Under the pieces are notes generated by a model. The model was not told the DNA's origin. It ran no database searches and was given only the letters and a program-made list of their open reading frames with translations. A DNA stretch of 64,000 bases from Roseovarius sp. 217. GTDB taxonomy: Bacteria > Pseudomonadota > Alphaproteobacteria > Rhodobacterales > Rhodobacteraceae. Positions 60,932 to 64,000 of this stretch are shown here, in pieces. Location of the stretch: NCBI RefSeq assembly GCF_000152845.1, contig NZ_CH902584.1, positions 2,640,852 to 2,704,851 on the forward strand. The letters are read 5' to 3'. The stretch's first letter is position 1, and every line of letters starts with the position of its first letter. A program made the translations under genes and the position numbers.

Positions 60932-60956
60932 GGCATCAGGGAGGAGGAGAGATGCC
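60932..60956 (-). ncRNA. CcsR/cuckoo-like sRNA hairpin, second copy
   Basis: Stem GGCATC/GATGCC (6 bp) with loop TCTCCTCCTCCCT on the minus strand. A small GGGAC...GTCCC hairpin without the motif lies between it and the third copy (60901-60916). Confidence 0.8.
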
Positions 60957-60967
60957 CGTGACCGTAA

Positions 60968-61000
60968 CAGATACCCCAGGGAGGAGGAGGGGGGTATCTG
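60968..61000 (-). ncRNA. CcsR/cuckoo-like sRNA hairpin, first copy
   Basis: Stem CAGATACCCC/GGGGTATCTG (10 bp, 60968-60977 and 60991-61000) with loop CCTCCTCCTCCCT on the minus strand. It begins 9 bases after the DUF1127 stop codon, consistent with processing from a joint transcript. Confidence 0.85.
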
Positions 61001-61008
61001 ATCTCTTA

Positions 61009-61233
61009 TTACGACCGGTGGCCGTAAACTGTTTCATGTGCAACGCGAAGAATTTCACTGCGGTGCAGGCCCAGATCGGCGAGGTCATGTGTGCTGAGCT
61101 GCGACAGCTCATTGACCGTGCGGCGATAAGTGCGGTAATTTGCGATACGCTGCATTGCAGCATAGACGGCGGCACTCAGATCCTCGCCGAGAACGGCGGC
61201 GGCAGAGCGGCGTGTGTCAATCGAGGTAGCCAT
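61009..61233 (-). CDS. DUF1127 protein upstream of CcsR-like sRNAs (CcaF1-like)
   Basis: A 74-residue protein with a C-terminal DUF1127 domain (IANYRTYRRTVNELSQLSTHDLADLGLHRSEI). In Rhodobacter sphaeroides the small DUF1127 protein CcaF1 (RSP_6037) is co-transcribed with sRNAs CcsR1-4 from stress sigma-factor promoters and affects their maturation. The same arrangement is seen here: gene, then four CCTCCTCCC hairpins. AAGGA lies about 10 bases before the ATG. I could not place an RpoH-type promoter with confidence. Confidence 0.85.
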   Translation of the reverse strand: MATSIDTRRSAAAVLGEDLSAAVYAAMQRIANYRTYRRTVNELSQLSTHDLADLGLHRSEILRVAHETVYGHRS

Positions 61234-61411
61234 GTCTTCGGGTCCTTGCGGATTTTATCATGTTCAAGTTCGGCGCTGTTCGTTTCGCCTTTGTTGATCC
61301 CAAAATACGCTTTTGCTGCGGCTGCACAATACCCCGCAGAAGCAATGCTGCTATGCAGCAAATGCATAAGAAGAAAGTGACCTAAGGTTAAGCAAATGAA
61401 GCATTTTTTAG

Positions 61412-61427
61412 GCAGTTTAAAAACTGC
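61412..61427. promoter_or_regulatory. Palindrome upstream of the Mrp/ApbC gene
   Basis: GCAGTTT-AA-AAACTGC, perfect 7-bp arms, 56 bases before the start at 61483, in the divergent gap shared with the DUF1127 gene. Confidence 0.35.
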
Positions 61428-61482
61428 TCTTGCCTTGGTTGCATAGAGCGGCGCTGATGTCGCTAATGGTAAAGGAACGAAC

Positions 61483-62538
61483 ATGACCGATATTCGCGCG
61501 GAACTCGAAGCGAGGCTTGACAGGCTGGAGTTGCCGGACGGCGGCAGTCTGATGTCGCGGGACATGGTGCGCGCGCTGGTGGTCGAGGCGGGCGAGGTGC
61601 GCTTTGTCATCGAGGCACCCACCCCAGAGATGGCCCGCAACATGGAGCCGGTGCGCGCCGCCGCCGAGCGCGCCGCCTTGAGCCTGCCGGGGGTGAGCCG
61701 CGCCACGGTGGTCCTGACGGCGCAGGCCGCGCCGCCCGCGCTCAAGCTGGGGCAGCATCCCAAAGGGGGCAATGCGTCGATCCGGCCCGAGGGGATTGCG
61801 ACATTGCTGGCAGTGGCCAGTGGCAAGGGCGGTGTCGGCAAATCCACCGTGGCCTCGAACCTTGCGGTGGCGCTGGCGCGACAGGGGCGGCGCGTGGGTT
61901 TGCTCGATGCCGATATTCACGGGCCAAGTCAGCCGCGCATGATGGGGTTGACGGGGCGACCGCAAAGCCCGGATGGCACGCGGATCATTCCGCTGGAGGC
62001 GCATGGCGTCAAGGTGATGTCGATCGGGCTGATGCTCGACCCCGCCAAGGCTGTGATCTGGCGGGGGCCGATGCTGATGGGGGCGCTGCAACAGATGTTG
62101 GCGCAGGTGGACTGGGGCGATCTGGATGTGTTGATCGTCGATCTGCCGCCGGGCACGGGCGATGTGCAACTGACGCTGAGCCAGCGGGCGCGTCCCGATG
62201 GGGCGATCATCGTCTCGACGCCGCAGGATGTGGCGCTCCTCGATGCGCGCAAGGCGATGGATATGTTCCGCACGCTGGAGGTGCCGATTCTGGGCATGAT
62301 CGAGAATATGTCGTTTTTCACATGCCCTGATTGCGGTCATGAGGCGCATGTCTTTGGGCACGGTGGGGTGCGCAGTGAGGCGGAGGGTCTGGGCCTGCCG
62401 CTGTTGGCGGCCTTGCCGATTGATCTGGAAACCCGGTCGGCAGGCGATGCGGGCTGTCCGGTGGCTGCGGGTGACAGCGCGGCGGCGCAGGCCTATGGCG
62501 CGTTGGCGCTGCGTCTGATTCGCGACTTCCAGGGCTGA
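61483..62538 (+). CDS. apbC: Mrp/NBP35-family Fe-S cluster carrier ATPase
   Basis: P-loop ATPase that carries and transfers iron-sulfur clusters to apoproteins. 351 residues: an N-terminal MIP18/DUF59-like domain (about 1-90), a P-loop ASGKGGVGKSTVASNLA (Lys-rich deviant Walker A at about 114-121), DLPPGTGD switch, and the cluster-binding CPDC pair (Cys 281 and 284). The gene is divergent from the DUF1127/CcsR locus. Mrp and ApbC are names for the same group. Confidence 0.92.
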   Translation: MTDIRAELEARLDRLELPDGGSLMSRDMVRALVVEAGEVRFVIEAPTPEMARNMEPVRAAAERAALSLPGVSRATVVLTAQAAPPALKLGQHPKGGNASIRPEGIATLLAVASGKGGVGKSTVASNLAVALARQGRRVGLLDADIHGPSQPRMMGLTGRPQSPDGTRIIPLEAHGVKVMSIGLMLDPAKAVIWRGPMLMGALQQMLAQVDWGDLDVLIVDLPPGTGDVQLTLSQRARPDGAIIVSTPQDVALLDARKAMDMFRTLEVPILGMIENMSFFTCPDCGHEAHVFGHGGVRSEAEGLGLPLLAALPIDLETRSAGDAGCPVAAGDSAAAQAYGALALRLIRDFQG

Positions 62539-62600
62539 GGCGAGCGCCGGGGGCGCTGCCCCGACGCCGCCAAGGTATTTCGGGCCAGAGGAGGCGGGAG

Positions 62601-63110
62601 TCAGTCGCTGATCGGCGTGGCCACCAATCCGAGGCGACGGGCGCTGTCGAGCGAGAGTGTGTCACTGTCGAGACCGAGCGGGAGCTGATAGCGCTGGATC
62701 GCCGCGCGGGTGCGCGGGTCCATACGGGCGGTGACGGGACCGCTGTAGAGGTTGCGTGCGGCAAGGGCGCGCTGAACCGAGGCGATGAAGTCAGGCGTCT
62801 GCACATCGGCGCAGGGGGTTTCATACCAAGTGGTCACGCGCTCTTGCAGGATGGCCTGCCGGGTGACGGTGGCATAGGTGGCGGGGCTCAGGATCTTGCC
62901 CGAGGCATCGGTTTCAGCGGGGGATAGCTGCACCTGTTCGGTGACGGTCTCGATCACTGCGGGCGTATCCTGTTTGCCCCAGCAGGTGCCGGGGGCGGCC
63001 CCCGGCGGGGCCTCTGCCCCGAGGTTTGATCCGCTCGCGTTGGGGGCCACGGTCTGACACGCCGCGAGGGACAGGGCCAAGGCGAGGCTTGAGAGTGTGG
63101 GGCGGATCAT
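62601..63110 (-). CDS. Lipoprotein with peptidoglycan-binding-like C-terminal domain
   Basis: A 169-residue lipoprotein from ATG 63110: signal peptide with lipobox SLAAC (Cys 18). The C-terminal half (FIASVQRALAARNLYSGPVTARMDPRTRAAIQRYQLPLGL) has the PG_binding_1 repeat pattern. The middle (CWGKQDTPAVIETVTEQVQL) recurs in Rhodobacteraceae envelope proteins, from memory. The ribosome site is weak. It probably tethers or monitors peptidoglycan. Confidence 0.78.
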   Translation of the reverse strand: MIRPTLSSLALALSLAACQTVAPNASGSNLGAEAPPGAAPGTCWGKQDTPAVIETVTEQVQLSPAETDASGKILSPATYATVTRQAILQERVTTWYETPCADVQTPDFIASVQRALAARNLYSGPVTARMDPRTRAAIQRYQLPLGLDSDTLSLDSARRLGLVATPISD

Positions 63111-63144
63111 CAGCGGGGGCCTCGCGGGCAATGTTCGCCTGAGT

Positions 63145-63510
63145 CTAGCCGGTTTGACCTGAGGGGGAAAGCGGGCTGTCGGGATCGGCCAGGAGGTCGA
63201 GCAGGGCCGAGATATCCTCGATCTCTTCGGCCACCACATGGGTGACACCGGCCTGCCGTTCGACCCGGCCGGTCACGCGCAGCATGCGTCCGGCGATGAC
63301 CGCACGGCGAAACCGCTCGAACACCTTGCGCCAGATCACGACATTGACCACGCCGGTTTCATCCTCGAGCGTGACAAAGACCACGCCGCGCGCTGTGCCG
63401 GGGCGTTGGCGCACCAGCACCAGACCCGCCACGGTGATGCGCGCACCCGAGGAAACCTCTGACAGGCGGGCGGCGATGAGGGCGGAGGGTGGGCGGGGCA
63501 TGGCGGGCAT
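63145..63510 (-). pseudogene. C-terminal remnant of error-prone DNA polymerase DnaE2
   Basis: About 120 codons whose product (ARITVAGLVLVRQRPGTARGVVF, VTLEDETGVVNVVIWRKVFERF and THVVAEEIEDIS) matches the C-terminal OB-fold of DnaE2 (ImuC). The rest of this 1000-plus-residue polymerase is absent: upstream on this strand the sequence leads into a divergent sulfotransferase gene. An in-frame ATG at 63510 exists, so a short product could be made, but it would lack the polymerase domains. No imuA or imuB is seen in the window. Identification is from memory. Confidence 0.75.
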
Positions 63511-63679
63511 CGGGCTCTGAAGGTCTGACTCTGCTCCTCTATAGGGTAGGAGCTGTGGGCCATATTGCAAGCTTGGCCTGGTCGTGGGCGCGGGTTGCAT
63601 CGCTTTGCGGGCTATGGTTTACGATTTGGAGCAATACTCTTGCCATCGTCTCTTGATCCCAGACCACAGGCGCGCGCCG

Positions 63680-64000
63680 ATGCCCGTTGTGACCTTTCAT
63701 GTCGGCATGCCGAAATGCGCGACAACAACGATCCAGAGTTTTCTGGCGGAGCGGGCCGAGTGGTTGGCGGCGCGGGGTCAGATCTATGAGCACCATCCCG
63801 AGGACCGCACGCGCAATCAGGGCAATGCGGCGCAACTGGCTGCTTTTTGTGCGGCGCGCGATCTGGTGCGGATGGAGGCCCATCTGGGGTATTTCCTGAG
63901 GTCGGGGCATGATGTGCTCTTGAGCAGCGAGATCCTGTTTGACCTGTGGCGTGAGGACGGGTTCGTGCCGCTGCGTGAGGCGGTCGCGCGGTTGGGCTAT
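63680..64000 (+). CDS. Sulfotransferase-like protein (3' end outside window)
   Basis: The first 107 residues are visible: VTFHVGMPKCATTTIQSFLAE matches the phosphosulfate-binding loop of sulfotransferase-family proteins (HxGxPKxxTTxxQ). The C-terminal part with the 3'-phosphate motif lies beyond the window. No signal peptide. It is divergent from the dnaE2 remnant and may belong to a surface-polysaccharide locus. Confidence 0.75.
   Translation, partial: MPVVTFHVGMPKCATTTIQSFLAERAEWLAARGQIYEHHPEDRTRNQGNAAQLAAFCAARDLVRMEAHLGYFLRSGHDVLLSSEILFDLWREDGFVPLREAVARLGY

Noticed and set aside
60811-61000. Four regularly repeated GGGAGGAGGAG units as a CRISPR-like array
   Set aside because: The repeats are only 13 bases, unevenly spaced, and each is the loop of a separate hairpin beside a DUF1127 gene; no cas genes are present.

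Overview
The window is a contiguous piece of a high-GC alphaproteobacterial chromosome, most likely from the Roseobacter group of the Rhodobacterales. The reasons are: the order tuf ... tRNA-Trp-secE-nusG-rplKAJL-rpoBC; a DUF1127 gene followed by four hairpins with CCTCCTCCC loops (the CcsR or 'cuckoo' sRNA arrangement known from Rhodobacter); TTTGCA repeats next to a propionyl-CoA synthetase gene; and several small proteins typical of the group.

Layout. 1-5.5 kb: a DEAD-box RNA helicase (cut by the window edge), an M20 amidohydrolase, a cytochrome P450 and a lipoprotein. 5.6-23.6 kb: the translation and transcription block, tuf through rpoC. An ABC exporter and a mesaconyl-CoA-transferase-like gene lie between tuf and tRNA-Trp. 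Ribosomal-protein leaders precede rplK and rplJ. rpoB carries an apparent one-base deletion near its 3' end. 23.6-31.6 kb: two transporter operons on the minus strand, a Dpp/Opp-type peptide importer and a Liv-type importer headed by a hotdog thioesterase; neither has a substrate-binding protein gene beside it. 31.7-34.7 kb: a YHS protein, then a lower-GC patch with a HEPN/AbiU2-like gene, an IS30-family element and the first copy of a structured repeat of about 175 bp.

34.7-54.2 kb: mostly chromosomal housekeeping genes: htpX, a sulfotransferase, a Hint-domain protein, a decayed allE pseudogene, gap, a SPOR protein, upp, maeB, prpE, a Crp/Fnr regulator, a CIA30 protein, nadK, glyA, a hydrolase, a BI-1 protein, a LysR regulator and a quinone oxidoreductase. 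54.5-64 kb: an XRE regulator, hisN-like phosphatase, guaD, mgtE, 5-formyl-THF cyclo-ligase, OsmC, a cobalamin riboswitch in front of an unknown 89-residue protein, the second repeat copy, the DUF1127/CcsR-like cluster, an Mrp/ApbC ATPase, a lipoprotein, a dnaE2 C-terminal remnant and a sulfotransferase-like gene cut by the window end.

The most notable non-coding features are the four tandem CCTCCTCCC hairpins, the two-copy repeat with a covarying hairpin, a three-way-junction palindrome near 55.85 kb, and the riboswitch with an RBS-sequestering stem. All assignments come from reading the sequence and from memory of the families; no database search was run.
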